Shown: positions 23,306 through 32,275 of the stretch, one piece after another
How the letters are laid out: each line of letters opens with the position of its first letter
How positions within the stretch are numbered: position 1 is the first letter of the stretch
Origin: JBPOFY01 sp049889815
GTDB lineage: Bacteria > Verrucomicrobiota > Verrucomicrobiia > Opitutales > Coraliomargaritaceae
Reading direction: 5' to 3'
Assembly: GCA_049889815.1 (NCBI GenBank)
Contig: JBMHCR010000004.1
Span: forward strand, 1 to 32,275
Length of the DNA stretch: 32,275 nt
Notes under the pieces: generated by a model
What the model was told of the DNA's origin: nothing
Database searches by the model: none
The model's input: the letters and a program-made list of their open reading frames with translations, nothing else
Translations under genes and position numbers: made by a program

Positions 23306-25495
23306 TTAGTTCGACCGATTGTGCATGTCCTTGTCCTCACGGAGGACATCTACCTTCTGCGGGACTACGGGCTGGACGATTTCGCCGTCGATGGCTGCCT
23401 GATTGCGGAAGGCATACATCTTGTGTCCGACTTCGGTGACTTTCTTGGCCAGCTCGGGAAAGGGTTGATCGGTGAGATCGACCAGGCCGACGTTGTAGTT
23501 CTCACCATCGCCACGCCCTGTCGGAGGCTGATCGTAATATTGAAACCAGTGGGTGCCGACAATATAGGGATTCAGCAAAGCGCTGTCCAAGTAGTCCTCA
23601 TAGAGCTCGCCGCGCTCGGTCTGGTTAAAGGCCCCACGAATTCCGATGTGCAAGGAACCGCGATCTAATGCGCCGAAATGAAACTCGCTGATCATGATTG
23701 GACGATCCACGCCTTCTGGAAGACCTACGTCCTTAACGGTATATTCATATTTATTCATACTCAGCACTTCAGAGTATTTCGCTGCGGTGCGCACCACGAC
23801 ATCACTCATGGACCATGCCAATCGGCAACCCAGATACATGATATTGGGAGCCACCGCTTCCATCTCTCCCTGCACGGTTGAGAAGTAGGTTTCGGCGATC
23901 TTCTCGTAGAAAGTAATCAGGTCATCCCATGCTTTTACCTCATCGGGCGTTTCGGTCGATTCGAGCAGCGCCTCCCAGGAGGAATGCGACGTGCCCCACT
24001 CCTGATTCAGTGCATCGATTGTGTCATATTTAGCCTTTAGGTCTTCGACGAAGACGATCTTTGCAGGCTGATCCGCAGGGCTTCTTAAAGTTGCCAACGA
24101 CAAGGAACCGTCAACGCCCCAGGAGAGCTCATTCTCGATAAAGTAACCGATGCACCATGGATCGTTATTGGAGCTCTCGCGACCTCGCAGGGCATTTTGA
24201 ACGGCCTCACGAAACGCAGGGTCAAACACATCGCGAAACTTCCCCCAATAACCACGAGAACCCTCAATCGTGCGAGTCTTCTTGAGCCAAACGGTTTCAG
24301 TGTATGGAGTTCTGCTATCTTCGCACAAACTGCCATCGGAAGCGATCGCCAATGTATTCATCCCCCAACTACGCAGGCGCTTGTGAGTCACATCTTTAAA
24401 CTGAGCCTGCCAATCCTCGCCGTATTTCTGATAGACGTTGGATGCCGTAAAGTGGAAGGTGTCGCGTCTCCCTCTGCCCTTATAGTATCCGTGCGATGCT
24501 CCGTGAGCGGCTCCATATAAGGCATCATACGGTGCTTCATCTTTAGAGGGTAGCCACTCAAAATAATCCTCGCGATCAGTAATGCCTGTAGCTCCCGAAA
24601 ACAGAGACACACAACACACACCATGTGACCAAAAGAGATAGCCCTCAGGGTCGACCAACCACCAGACACCCTCGTGCTTCGCAGTGCGGAAAAACCCGGT
24701 TGCCTCCAGTTTGGGTCCATCCTTCCAGCCACCGTATTTACTGAAGTGCTCAGGACCGGGATTGGCGACCAGTTGACGTGCTTCCTCGGTCGCCTGCTCA
24801 CGCATGTCATCCACCGAGCGTGTCTTACCCGGCCAATCGGCATGCTTGTATTGCCCAAAGCGGTTGATGAACGGCAGGAAGCCTTCCGGATTCACCCAGC
24901 GGACGGGATTCGTCGCACGGATATTGTCGATAACAAAGGCGTGATCACTGTCTGCCTTATTGACTGAAATCTTTACTTGATCGATCGCAGTCAGGTCGGT
25001 GATTGGCTGACCCGGAGCTGCGCGCATCCCACGCAATGGAAACGGCTCTGAAAAACGCCAGGGTGTGGTCGCGATATCATTCGCAATGGTCTTTGTCTCC
25101 CCCGGCTCCAAATCGAAACGGATCTCAATCTGCCAGGCTTCCATTCCATCTTCGGGGTCGCCCACTTTAAATATAATCGAGGCTGCATGCTCTCCGACAT
25201 TGGTGATGTCCATCTTCACATGGTAGTATGGATCCAAATTCCAGCTGCCGCTTGGACGCTTGATCACAACGCCCGGGCCGCCTTGCGCAAAACCTGTTTT
25301 GAGCAACAGCTTACGGTCCGAACCTTCACCAATTATCTCTGCAGTCGCATCATTGGTAATCAATTCGGGAGCCTCACTACTTTCGCTAAAATCAAACAAG
25401 GTGACGCTATCGGGCACGTCGGTTCGTTGATCGGACGCGAAAGTAAGGGATTGGAGCATAAGAATAGACAACAGGGACGAGACGAAAATCTTCAT
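23306..25495 (-). CDS. Secreted GH50 beta-agarase-like glycoside hydrolase
   Basis: A 729-residue protein. The start at 25495 puts a signal peptide at residues 1-20; the frame is open 23 codons further upstream. An N-terminal beta-sandwich (about 30-195, LFDFSESSEAPEL to FVIDNIRATNP) precedes the catalytic barrel. GH50-type signatures are GVWWLVDPEGYLFWSHG (276-292), RSWGMNTLAIASDG, YFIENELSWG with candidate acid/base Glu456, and MISEFHFGALDRG with candidate nucleophile Glu604. Characterised GH50 enzymes release neoagaro-oligosaccharides from agarose; here the surrounding genes point to a fucose-containing galactan or another sulfated glycan, so the substrate may differ. It sits 65 bases after an AraC gene on the same strand and is probably controlled by it. 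Confidence 0.85.
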   Translation of the reverse strand: MKIFVSSLLSILMLQSLTFASDQRTDVPDSVTLFDFSESSEAPELITNDATAEIIGEGSDRKLLLKTGFAQGGPGVVIKRPSGSWNLDPYYHVKMDITNVGEHAASIIFKVGDPEDGMEAWQIEIRFDLEPGETKTIANDIATTPWRFSEPFPLRGMRAAPGQPITDLTAIDQVKISVNKADSDHAFVIDNIRATNPVRWVNPEGFLPFINRFGQYKHADWPGKTRSVDDMREQATEEARQLVANPGPEHFSKYGGWKDGPKLEATGFFRTAKHEGVWWLVDPEGYLFWSHGVCCVSLFSGATGITDREDYFEWLPSKDEAPYDALYGAAHGASHGYYKGRGRRDTFHFTASNVYQKYGEDWQAQFKDVTHKRLRSWGMNTLAIASDGSLCEDSRTPYTETVWLKKTRTIEGSRGYWGKFRDVFDPAFREAVQNALRGRESSNNDPWCIGYFIENELSWGVDGSLSLATLRSPADQPAKIVFVEDLKAKYDTIDALNQEWGTSHSSWEALLESTETPDEVKAWDDLITFYEKIAETYFSTVQGEMEAVAPNIMYLGCRLAWSMSDVVVRTAAKYSEVLSMNKYEYTVKDVGLPEGVDRPIMISEFHFGALDRGSLHIGIRGAFNQTERGELYEDYLDSALLNPYIVGTHWFQYYDQPPTGRGDGENYNVGLVDLTDQPFPELAKKVTEVGHKMYAFRNQAAIDGEIVQPVVPQKVDVLREDKDMHNRSN

Positions 25496-25560
25496 AGGGA
25501 GGGTTAAAGGGACCAGAGCCAGCCGCTCTAGCGTCACATTCACGGTAAGGCTTTCTGCTG

Positions 25561-26403
25561 TCAATGCGTTCGCTCAGAATTACCACTCCATGACTTACGC
25601 CGATACTGAGCAGGCGGAACCCCATCATGGTGACTTTTAAACACCCGCGAAAAGTGATTCGGATTCGCAAAGCCGCAGCGATAGGCAATTTCGGATGCAT
25701 TAAACCCAGTATTCTGCAACATACGTGCTGCGTGTTCACAACGAACCTGCCATAGCAATTCAGTAGGGCTCAACTTCAGCTGTTGCTTAAATAAACGAAC
25801 CAGATGCTGCGAGCTCACCCCTGCGCGTTTTGCAATCACCGCCAGATCCATGGGCTCAGAATAATACTTCTCAATAAATTGCATGCCGGCCTTCACTGCC
25901 GGGTGCATCGGTGGCTCAGGGTTCTCCTGAAAGCCTGCTATCCGTAGGAACTCGTAAAACATCGCCTCAATGATCGCATAATACACACCGTGCTCACCAC
26001 TGGAGTTCGCGGGATATAACTCTTCCGCCATCGTAGCCAGCTGAATGAAGCGCTCACTCATCTCATGCACCGGTGCCAGTTGCTTCAACGATCCATAGGC
26101 TGCATCTCTAATTTGAGGACCGTGCACTGCACACCAACCGCAACGCGACTCAATCTTTGCATCGTAAAGATACTCCTCCTCCGTTCTGGGTAACAGAAAG
26201 ATCATCTGCCCCGTGCCTACATGATGCCACACATCATCAATTCTCACATCGCAGGTGCCCGTGTAATTATACACCAAACGCAGGTCGGCATGCACCCGCG
26301 GCCCATAGCTCCCACGAGGGTTATAGGTATAAACCGATGCGATTAAGCTCTCATATGAATCATAAATATTCATTTTAGATAATTCATTGTAAATCACAGA
26401 CAT
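25561..26403 (-). CDS. AraC-family transcriptional regulator
   Basis: About 280 residues from the ATG at 26403 (an in-frame ATG at 26373 is an alternative start, and TTG at 26409 is also in frame). The N-terminal cupin-like domain shows RVHADLRLVYNYTG, then VGTGQMIFLLPRTEEE. The C-terminal 100 residues carry the two helix-turn-helix motifs LAVIAKRAGVSSQHLVRLFKQ and ASEIAYRCGFANPNHFSRVFK, ending GVPPAQYRR. It precedes the GH50-like gene by 65 bases on its strand and is divergent from the MaoC-like gene (77 bases between starts). It may control either or both. Confidence 0.9.
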   Translation of the reverse strand: MSVIYNELSKMNIYDSYESLIASVYTYNPRGSYGPRVHADLRLVYNYTGTCDVRIDDVWHHVGTGQMIFLLPRTEEEYLYDAKIESRCGWCAVHGPQIRDAAYGSLKQLAPVHEMSERFIQLATMAEELYPANSSGEHGVYYAIIEAMFYEFLRIAGFQENPEPPMHPAVKAGMQFIEKYYSEPMDLAVIAKRAGVSSQHLVRLFKQQLKLSPTELLWQVRCEHAARMLQNTGFNASEIAYRCGFANPNHFSRVFKSHHDGVPPAQYRRKSWSGNSERTH

Positions 26404-26480
26404 TGTCAATCCTCTCGATTTGGGCTATTATTATTAGCCTACAAAGAGAACTTTCCACTCCCCCAAGCCCCCATCCTGCT

Positions 26481-26996
26481 ATGCCCGAACAAACACCTCC
26501 CGAAAACCACGCGTCCATCAAACAATACAACACCGAAGATTGGCTCTACGAAGACTTCATTATCGGTCAAAAGGATCGCTCCATTCGCCGCACGATTTCT
26601 GAAGGCGAAGCGATGCAGTTCAATTCGATGGTGCTGGATATGCACCCTTACGTAGGCGACGAAACATTCGCCAAAGAAGAAGGCCTTTTCGGTCGACGTC
26701 TGGTAGCTGGTGCACAGGTCTTTTCCTACGGTCTCGGCCTCATGGCGAATAACAACGTGAACACTTTCAGCTACGGTTACGACAAGCTGCGCTTCATCAA
26801 ACCTGTGTTCATTGGAGAGACAATTTACACCATCCGCACCCATCTGGAAAAGCGTCCTAAATACAAAGAGATGGGTCTCATCCGCGTGAGCTACGAAGTC
26901 TTCAAAGGCGACGGCGAACTCGCGCTCTACGCCGAGCACTTACAGACGGTGAAATACCGAAACCCGGCGGACTGGGAGGGCAAGACGGAGAAGTAA
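26481..26996 (+). CDS. MaoC-like hot-dog-fold protein
   Basis: A 171-residue single hot-dog domain: entry LYEDFIIGQKDRSIRRTIS, then FGRRLVAGAQVFSYGLGL (70-87), and the strand RFIKPVFIGETIYTIR (104-119). MaoC proteins hydrate enoyl-CoA or dehydrate hydroxyacyl-CoA. The catalytic Asp-x-Asn-Pro-x-His block appears as DMHPYV (53-58): Asp53 and Pro56 stay, Asn is His55 and the His is Val58, so classical hydratase activity is doubtful. I chose the ATG at 26481 because the frame upstream lies in the intergenic region. Downstream is a cytoplasmic GH29-like gene (114-base gap with an inverted repeat). A role in sugar-acid or acyl metabolism cannot be assigned. Confidence 0.8.
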   Translation: MPEQTPPENHASIKQYNTEDWLYEDFIIGQKDRSIRRTISEGEAMQFNSMVLDMHPYVGDETFAKEEGLFGRRLVAGAQVFSYGLGLMANNNVNTFSYGYDKLRFIKPVFIGETIYTIRTHLEKRPKYKEMGLIRVSYEVFKGDGELALYAEHLQTVKYRNPADWEGKTEK

Positions 26997-27004
26997 TTCA
27001 TCCT

Positions 27005-27087
27005 CTTAATCTTACTCCTAATCGTAATCTTAATCCCCAGTTCTCTTCTGATGCGGGATTAGGAGTAAGAGTAAGATTACGATTAAG
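27005..27087. repeat. Inverted repeat built of degenerate hexamers
   Basis: Two 33-base arms (27005-27037 and 27055-27087) with a 17-base loop. Each arm reads as C followed by five hexamers of the form NTAMTC: left TTAATC, TTACTC, CTAATC, GTAATC, TTAATC; right (reverse complement) TTAATC, GTAATC, TTACTC, TTACTC, CTAATC. The two arms differ at seven positions, all spaced exactly three bases apart, as expected if whole hexamers differ only at fixed positions. It fills the gap before the GH29-like gene and could form a long hairpin. Confidence 0.7.
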
Positions 27088-27110
27088 ACATCTTTTAACA
27101 CACAAACACC

Positions 27111-28136
<1,026 letters not shown>

Positions 28137-28148
28137 TTTGTAGTTATT

Positions 28149-28189
28149 AAACGGATACTGATCCTTTTGGACAGTATCCGTTTCTTTTT
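28149..28189 (+). terminator. Intrinsic terminator after the GH29-like gene
   Basis: AAACGGATACTG (28149-28160) pairs perfectly with CAGTATCCGTTT (28172-28183). The 11-base middle contains TCC and GGA that extend the stem past one bulged A around a TTTT loop. A T-rich run (TTTCTTTTT) follows. It starts 12 bases after the stop codon of the GH29-like gene, and separates it from the FAD oxidoreductase gene. Confidence 0.9.
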
Positions 28190-28222
28190 ACACGTGCTAG
28201 TATTCTAATTAAAATTTAACCC

Positions 28223-31200
28223 ATGATGAAAACCCTATTCCCGACCCTCCCTACCTGCCTGATACTACTAATGACGGCTGCCCATTTCACCAACGCTGCG
28301 GAAAGCGACATCCGTGCCCACTGGCGCATGGACGACGGCACCGCACTTCACGTCGCTGACAGTTCGGGCAATGACAACGACGGTCGCGCCTCCAACGTAA
28401 GCTGGGAGCTGGGCGTCCACAATGCAGCCCTACAAATGGAAAACGGTGGTGGCATCGAAGCCGACCACAGCGACAGCCTGAATATCAGTGATGCGATTTC
28501 CATCGATGCATGGATCAAACCATGGAACCCGCGCTACCCCGACAAACCGATCATCCTTAGCAAGCAAGGCGCTTACGCGCTGCACTTTGGACCTGCCAAA
28601 GAAATCACCTTTGCGCTTTGGCTCGACGGCAAACAGGAAACACTTTCCCTCGCCCTACCGAACCTGAAAGGCGGCCAATGGCGCCACTTCGCAGCGACCT
28701 TCGATGGGGAGCAGATGAAGCTCTATCAAAACGGTAAACTCGCTGCAGAGAAATCCGTCAGTGGCGGCAAGGCGATCAGCTCCAGCAGATCGCCAATTTA
28801 CATAGGGTCGATGAAACGTCGTAGCGCGATGTCCGGCACCATGGACGAAGTTCGTCTCGCAGCCTCGGCATTCTCGGCAGATCAAATCGCCGGTATTTTC
28901 CGCGAAGGCATGTTCGATATCATGCGTAAGAATAACAAGTTCACCGATCACTACGAGAAGATCGGCAAGCGCGAAATCAAAGCCGTGGTCCCAGGCACAC
29001 TCTGGATCGACGCCGAGGACTTCGACGACTACGGAGGCTGGTGGATGGACACCCAGTTTGTGCCACAAATGGGCTCACCTTACCTCATCGCTGCGGGCCT
29101 ACACAAGACGGTCGCCAACGCAAAGACCACTATCGATGTGCCCGAGGCTGGCACTTATCGCCTCTGGGTGCGCAATAAGAACTGGCTCGCAAAGGGCGAC
29201 CAACCAGGACGCTTCAGTGTCTTGGTCAACGGCAACAAGTCGGAAACTATTTTCGGCACCGCCGAGCAACGTGCATGGGTCTGGCAAGACGGCGGCACTT
29301 TCGAGTTAGACGGCAAGACGACCCTTGAACTCGAAGACCTCACCGGTTTCTACGGTCGCTGTGATGCGATGATTCTCACCAGCGACATGGACTTCACTCC
29401 GAAGCAGGAGCAGCGCGACTATCTCACCATGCGCAACGAGCACGTTCCTCAACTTTCTGCTCAAGACATGGGGCACTACGACTTCATCGTTGTTGGTGGT
29501 GGTGTCGCAGGATGTAATGCAGCAATCGCTGCAGCGCGTCATGGTCTCAAGGTAGCGCTCATTCAAAACCGTCCGATGGTCGGCGGCAGCAACAGTTCTG
29601 AAATGGGCGTTCCCGTTTCCGGTGGCTCCAGCAGCAGCCGCGGTCGTGAGACTGGTTTGAACGAAGAAGTCGGCCGTATCTCCGCCTACAACTTCACTCA
29701 AAAATGGGCCTTCGGTGCAGAGATCGCAATCGCTGCTGAGCCGAACATCACTGTTTTCCTAAATACACACGTATTCGAAGCGGCTACCGACGAAGGCGGC
29801 AACATCACCGAAGTGACTGCCTTCAACATGATCGATGGCCACCTCACTCGTTACTCGGGCGACTTCTTCGCAGACTGCACCGGCGACGGTTGGCTCGGCT
29901 ATTACGCAGGTGCGGAATACATGATCGGTCGTGAATCCAAAGAGCAGTTCGGAGAGTCCAACGGCAAGGACATCGCGGATGACGTCACCATGAGTGGCTC
30001 GCTCATGCAGCACTCCATCCTCGGTTATCAAGCCATCGATATGGGTGAGCCTGTCACTATGGAAGAACCTTCATGGGTTTATGATTTCCGCTACAACGAA
30101 GCTGCTTTCCTCGAACGCCCGAAGTTTGAGATGGGTATTCGCGCAGGTAACTGGTGGACCGAAAATCACGGCTTCAACGATGATCTTTGGGATCCGGAAT
30201 GGGCACGTGATGACCTGATTCTAGTCAGCCTTTCCTACTACAACTGGATCAAGAACTACTCACCACTTAAAGAAAAGGCAGCCAACTACAAACTGTTCTA
30301 CATTCCGATCACCAATGCGAAACGCGAAACACGTCGCTTGGTCGGTGACCACATCGTGGTGGAAGACGATGTAACCAATCGTGTGGTCTTCGATGACCGT
30401 GTCGGCTACTTCGTCTGGGTGTTGGATGTGCACCATCCGCTCGGCATCTTCTCTTCTGAAGGCCCTTTCGACTACGCGACACACACATCGCCGAATAGCA
30501 TTCCCCTACGTGCTCTCTACTCCAAGAACGTGCCCAACATGTTCATGGCAGGTCGCAACATTTCAGTGACACACGTCACCATCGGCACCGCACGCGTGCA
30601 AGGCACTACTGGTATGATGGGGCAAATCATCGGCACCGCTGCCGCTTTCTGTAAGAAGAAAGAAACCAATCCACGCGGCCTCGTAAAGTCGCACATGCCC
30701 GAGCTTCAGCAGCAACTCATCAAGGACGACCTCACCATCCTGCATCTCACAAACGAGGATCCTAATGACCTTGCGCGCACTGCAGCCGTTTCGGCGTCCA
30801 GCAGTCAGTCCGAGGAACACGGTCCACATAATGCAATCAACGGACTCACTCGTCCACTCGATGACAACATGGAAATGTGGAACGACAATAAGGACGTCCC
30901 TTACAATCGTTGGATCTCCGATCCCGAGCAAGCAATGCCACAATGGCTCGAAGTTGATTTCGGCGAAGAGAAATCCGTCAACAGCGTCTACCTCACCTTC
31001 GATACAAATCTGAACAAGAAGCGCTACATCTCATGGGAGCTCAAAGACGAAGACCGCATGCCACCCGAAGCCGCACGCGACTATCAAGTGCAATACTTCG
31101 ACGGCAATGAGTGGGTCAGCGTGACTGAAGTTGAAAACAACTACCAGCGTCGCCGCATCCATCGCTTCCCTCAAGTCACCACATCAAAGGTGCGCGTATT

Positions 31201-31264
31201 GATCGAAAAGACCAATGGCGATCCGTCCGCACGTCTCTACGAAATCCGCGCCTACAAAGAATAG
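28223..31264 (+). CDS. Secreted multi-domain FAD-dependent oxidoreductase with carbohydrate-binding-type domains
   Basis: A 1013-residue protein with a Sec-type signal peptide (1-26, no twin arginine). Domains in order: a LamG/concanavalin-like sandwich (about 28-228, HWRMDDGTA, IDAWIKPW, DGEQMKLYQNGKL); a second beta domain (about 255-388, WIDAEDFDDYGGWW, then TYRLWVRNKNW); an FAD_oxidored-type flavin domain from about 418 with GGGVAG (425-430) and a late MFMAGRNIS...GTARVQGTTGMMG block; and an F5/8 discoidin-like domain (about 850-1013). Related proteins are often named xanthan lyase-like or FAD oxidoreductase, without firm activity. Redox attack on a sugar ring outside the cytoplasm is an inference. 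It stands between two terminators as a single-gene unit; CACGTGCT at 28191-28198 lies upstream. Confidence 0.85.
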   Translation: MMKTLFPTLPTCLILLMTAAHFTNAAESDIRAHWRMDDGTALHVADSSGNDNDGRASNVSWELGVHNAALQMENGGGIEADHSDSLNISDAISIDAWIKPWNPRYPDKPIILSKQGAYALHFGPAKEITFALWLDGKQETLSLALPNLKGGQWRHFAATFDGEQMKLYQNGKLAAEKSVSGGKAISSSRSPIYIGSMKRRSAMSGTMDEVRLAASAFSADQIAGIFREGMFDIMRKNNKFTDHYEKIGKREIKAVVPGTLWIDAEDFDDYGGWWMDTQFVPQMGSPYLIAAGLHKTVANAKTTIDVPEAGTYRLWVRNKNWLAKGDQPGRFSVLVNGNKSETIFGTAEQRAWVWQDGGTFELDGKTTLELEDLTGFYGRCDAMILTSDMDFTPKQEQRDYLTMRNEHVPQLSAQDMGHYDFIVVGGGVAGCNAAIAAARHGLKVALIQNRPMVGGSNSSEMGVPVSGGSSSSRGRETGLNEEVGRISAYNFTQKWAFGAEIAIAAEPNITVFLNTHVFEAATDEGGNITEVTAFNMIDGHLTRYSGDFFADCTGDGWLGYYAGAEYMIGRESKEQFGESNGKDIADDVTMSGSLMQHSILGYQAIDMGEPVTMEEPSWVYDFRYNEAAFLERPKFEMGIRAGNWWTENHGFNDDLWDPEWARDDLILVSLSYYNWIKNYSPLKEKAANYKLFYIPITNAKRETRRLVGDHIVVEDDVTNRVVFDDRVGYFVWVLDVHHPLGIFSSEGPFDYATHTSPNSIPLRALYSKNVPNMFMAGRNISVTHVTIGTARVQGTTGMMGQIIGTAAAFCKKKETNPRGLVKSHMPELQQQLIKDDLTILHLTNEDPNDLARTAAVSASSSQSEEHGPHNAINGLTRPLDDNMEMWNDNKDVPYNRWISDPEQAMPQWLEVDFGEEKSVNSVYLTFDTNLNKKRYISWELKDEDRMPPEAARDYQVQYFDGNEWVSVTEVENNYQRRRIHRFPQVTTSKVRVLIEKTNGDPSARLYEIRAYKE

Positions 31265-31273
31265 AAAATTTCA

Positions 31274-31302
31274 TTGCGCAGTTTTGCTACAAAATTGCGT
31301 AA
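31274..31302. repeat. Hairpin after the FAD oxidoreductase gene
   Basis: TTGCGCAGTTTTG and CAAAATTGCGTAA pair over 13 positions, including two G-T wobbles, around a CTA loop. No T run follows, so it is not a typical terminator on its own. It lies 10 bases after the stop codon, and may protect the transcript end ahead of the true terminator at 31320. Confidence 0.45.
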
Positions 31303-31319
31303 AGATACAATAGGATTGA

Positions 31320-31357
31320 GGGGGAGGCATGTTTTATTACGTGCTCTCCCCCTTTTT
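31320..31357 (+). terminator. Intrinsic terminator after the FAD oxidoreductase gene
   Basis: GGGGGAG (31320-31326) and GCATG (31327-31331) pair with CGTGC (31340-31344) and CTCCCCC (31346-31352), with one bulged T and one G-T wobble. Five T follow (31353-31357). It ends the oxidoreductase unit 12 bases before the next start codon. Confidence 0.85.
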
Positions 31358-31369
31358 CGATACACCTAG

Positions 31370-32212
31370 ATGCATCCCCTGAAACTCATCAGTTTATCAA
31401 TCCTCAGCGCCCAACTTCTTAGCGCAATATTGATGGCAGACGATCTGATCACTCCTCCAATGACGGAGGATGAACCGGCTGCAGGTAAACGCGTGCGACA
31501 AGTCAGTCCTGAATACAAAGGCACCGACGTTTATCACGCACTCTACCTGCCAACCAATTGGAAGCCAGACGGCAACTACTCGGTAATTGTGGAATACACA
31601 GGAAACAAATGGGAGCCGTCAGGATCCAGCGGCGAAGTCAAAGATGCCAATCTAGGTTTCGGCCTTACGGGAGGCAAAGACTTCATCTGGATAACCATGC
31701 CCTACATTGCGGAAGATGGACTGAAAAACGAAGTTTGGTGGTGGGGAGACCGACAAGCGACGATCGAGTATTGCAAACTCAATCTAACACGCATCTGCGA
31801 ACAATTTGGCGGAGATCTTTCCAGCGTGTTTATCTGCGGATTTTCACGCGGAGCGATTGCAACGAGTTATATCGGACTGGCAGACGACGAGATCGCATCA
31901 CTCTGGAAAGGTGTTTTCACACACGACCACTTTGACGGACAAAGAGAATGGAATTATCCGGAGAGTGATCTGCAAAGCGCACTCTCACGACTTGAGCGAT
32001 TGAATGGACGCCCCGTCTTAGCCAGTGGTGGCATTAAAGATTTTCTATCGAAGCACTCGGACTTAGCCGACTTCACCTTTCTTCAAGTGCCCGTGACCGA
32101 GTTGTTCGATATCCCAGAGGCCGGAGTGGTCCACCCGCATACAGACCTCTGGATGCACAGGGATAGCAAGTATAGAGATTTAGCCCGTGCATGGCTTTAC
32201 GAACGCAAATAA
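31370..32212 (+). CDS. Secreted alpha/beta hydrolase, probable carbohydrate esterase
   Basis: A 280-residue protein with signal peptide (residues 1-22, ending LLSAILMAD). The nucleophile elbow GFSRG gives Ser159, preceded by the strand SSVFIC. A His in VVHPHTD (about 255) near the C-terminus completes a likely triad with an Asp that I cannot fix. KDFIWITMPYIAEDG and WWWGDRQATIEYCK are the only other notable stretches. It probably removes acyl groups from a polysaccharide, complementing the SGNH esterase at the other end of the island; the substrate is unknown. The start codon is 12 bases after the upstream terminator, so its own promoter must lie within the terminator region or upstream of it, or readthrough feeds it. 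Confidence 0.75.
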   Translation: MHPLKLISLSILSAQLLSAILMADDLITPPMTEDEPAAGKRVRQVSPEYKGTDVYHALYLPTNWKPDGNYSVIVEYTGNKWEPSGSSGEVKDANLGFGLTGGKDFIWITMPYIAEDGLKNEVWWWGDRQATIEYCKLNLTRICEQFGGDLSSVFICGFSRGAIATSYIGLADDEIASLWKGVFTHDHFDGQREWNYPESDLQSALSRLERLNGRPVLASGGIKDFLSKHSDLADFTFLQVPVTELFDIPEAGVVHPHTDLWMHRDSKYRDLARAWLYERK

Positions 32213-32251
32213 TCCGAGTTTGATTAAACCGCACATTTACAACCAATTTCA

Positions 32252-32275
32252 ATGATGATTTCCCCAGTAAGTGCC
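32252..32275 (+). CDS. Possible start of a further gene (cut by window edge)
   Basis: Tandem ATG codons begin an open frame (MMISPVSA) that runs off the window 39 bases after the preceding stop codon. Eight codons are too few to judge. It is listed because the spacing fits the gene density of the island. Confidence 0.2.

Noticed and set aside
26421..26437. GGCTA/TAGCC inverted repeat between AraC and MaoC-like genes
   Set aside because: Five-base arms around an A/T-rich centre are too weak to call an operator.

Overview
The window reads as a polysaccharide-utilisation island from a marine, algal-glycan-degrading bacterium, most likely a Verrucomicrobiota of the Puniceicoccales type (Lentimonas/Coraliomargarita-like). 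This placement is an inference. It rests on the dense packing of GH29 fucosidase-like enzymes with a sulfatase, esterases and AraC regulators, the acidic Ca-loop tail on one secreted protein, the absence of SusC/SusD genes, the lack of clear Shine-Dalgarno sequences at several starts, and degenerate short-period repeats between genes. The likely substrate is a fucose-containing sulfated polysaccharide (fucoidan-like). No RNA genes, phage genes, transposases or CRISPR arrays were seen, and no gene-free stretch exceeds 300 bases.

Layout. 1-3117 (minus): AraC regulator, secreted sialate O-acetylesterase-like SGNH esterase, and the start of a secreted formylglycine sulfatase cut by the window edge. 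3169-6856 (plus): two secreted GH29 enzymes. 6984-12945 (minus): two secreted GH29 genes with a one-base stop/start overlap, then a secreted protein with a nucleoside-hydrolase-like acidic motif plus a carbohydrate-binding-like domain, then a cytoplasmic five-bladed-propeller glycosidase-like protein. 13088-15428: two convergent AraC regulators separated by a 20-bp perfect inverted repeat, and a small membrane-anchored protein. 15561-20529 (plus): a tight operon of zinc-dependent dehydrogenase, mandelate-racemase-type sugar-acid dehydratase, aldo-keto reductase, SDR dehydrogenase and a second propeller protein. 20535-26403 (minus): AraC regulator, GH50 agarase-like enzyme, and a longer paralogue of the nucleoside-hydrolase-like protein. 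26481-32212 (plus): MaoC-like protein, cytoplasmic GH29-like protein, strong terminator, secreted multi-domain FAD oxidoreductase, second terminator, secreted alpha/beta hydrolase.

How it may work. Sulfatase, esterases, GH29 enzymes and the GH50-like enzyme would strip sulfate, acyl groups and sugars outside the cytoplasm. Released L-fucose or a related sugar could be oxidised by the aldo-keto reductase, dehydrated as the aldonate by the enolase-superfamily enzyme, and oxidised further by the SDR or zinc dehydrogenase, i.e. the non-phosphorylative fucose route. The lactonase and the final C-C cleaving enzyme are not in the window, nor is any transporter.

The best candidates for undescribed biology are: the twice-occurring pair of propeller protein and secreted nucleoside-hydrolase-like protein, kept together in two different arrangements; a GH29 set in which the usual fucose-pocket histidines are replaced in four of five members; a MaoC-like protein lacking the catalytic-motif histidine beside a GH29-like protein lacking its HH motif; and a Sec-exported FAD oxidoreductase carrying several sugar-binding-type domains.
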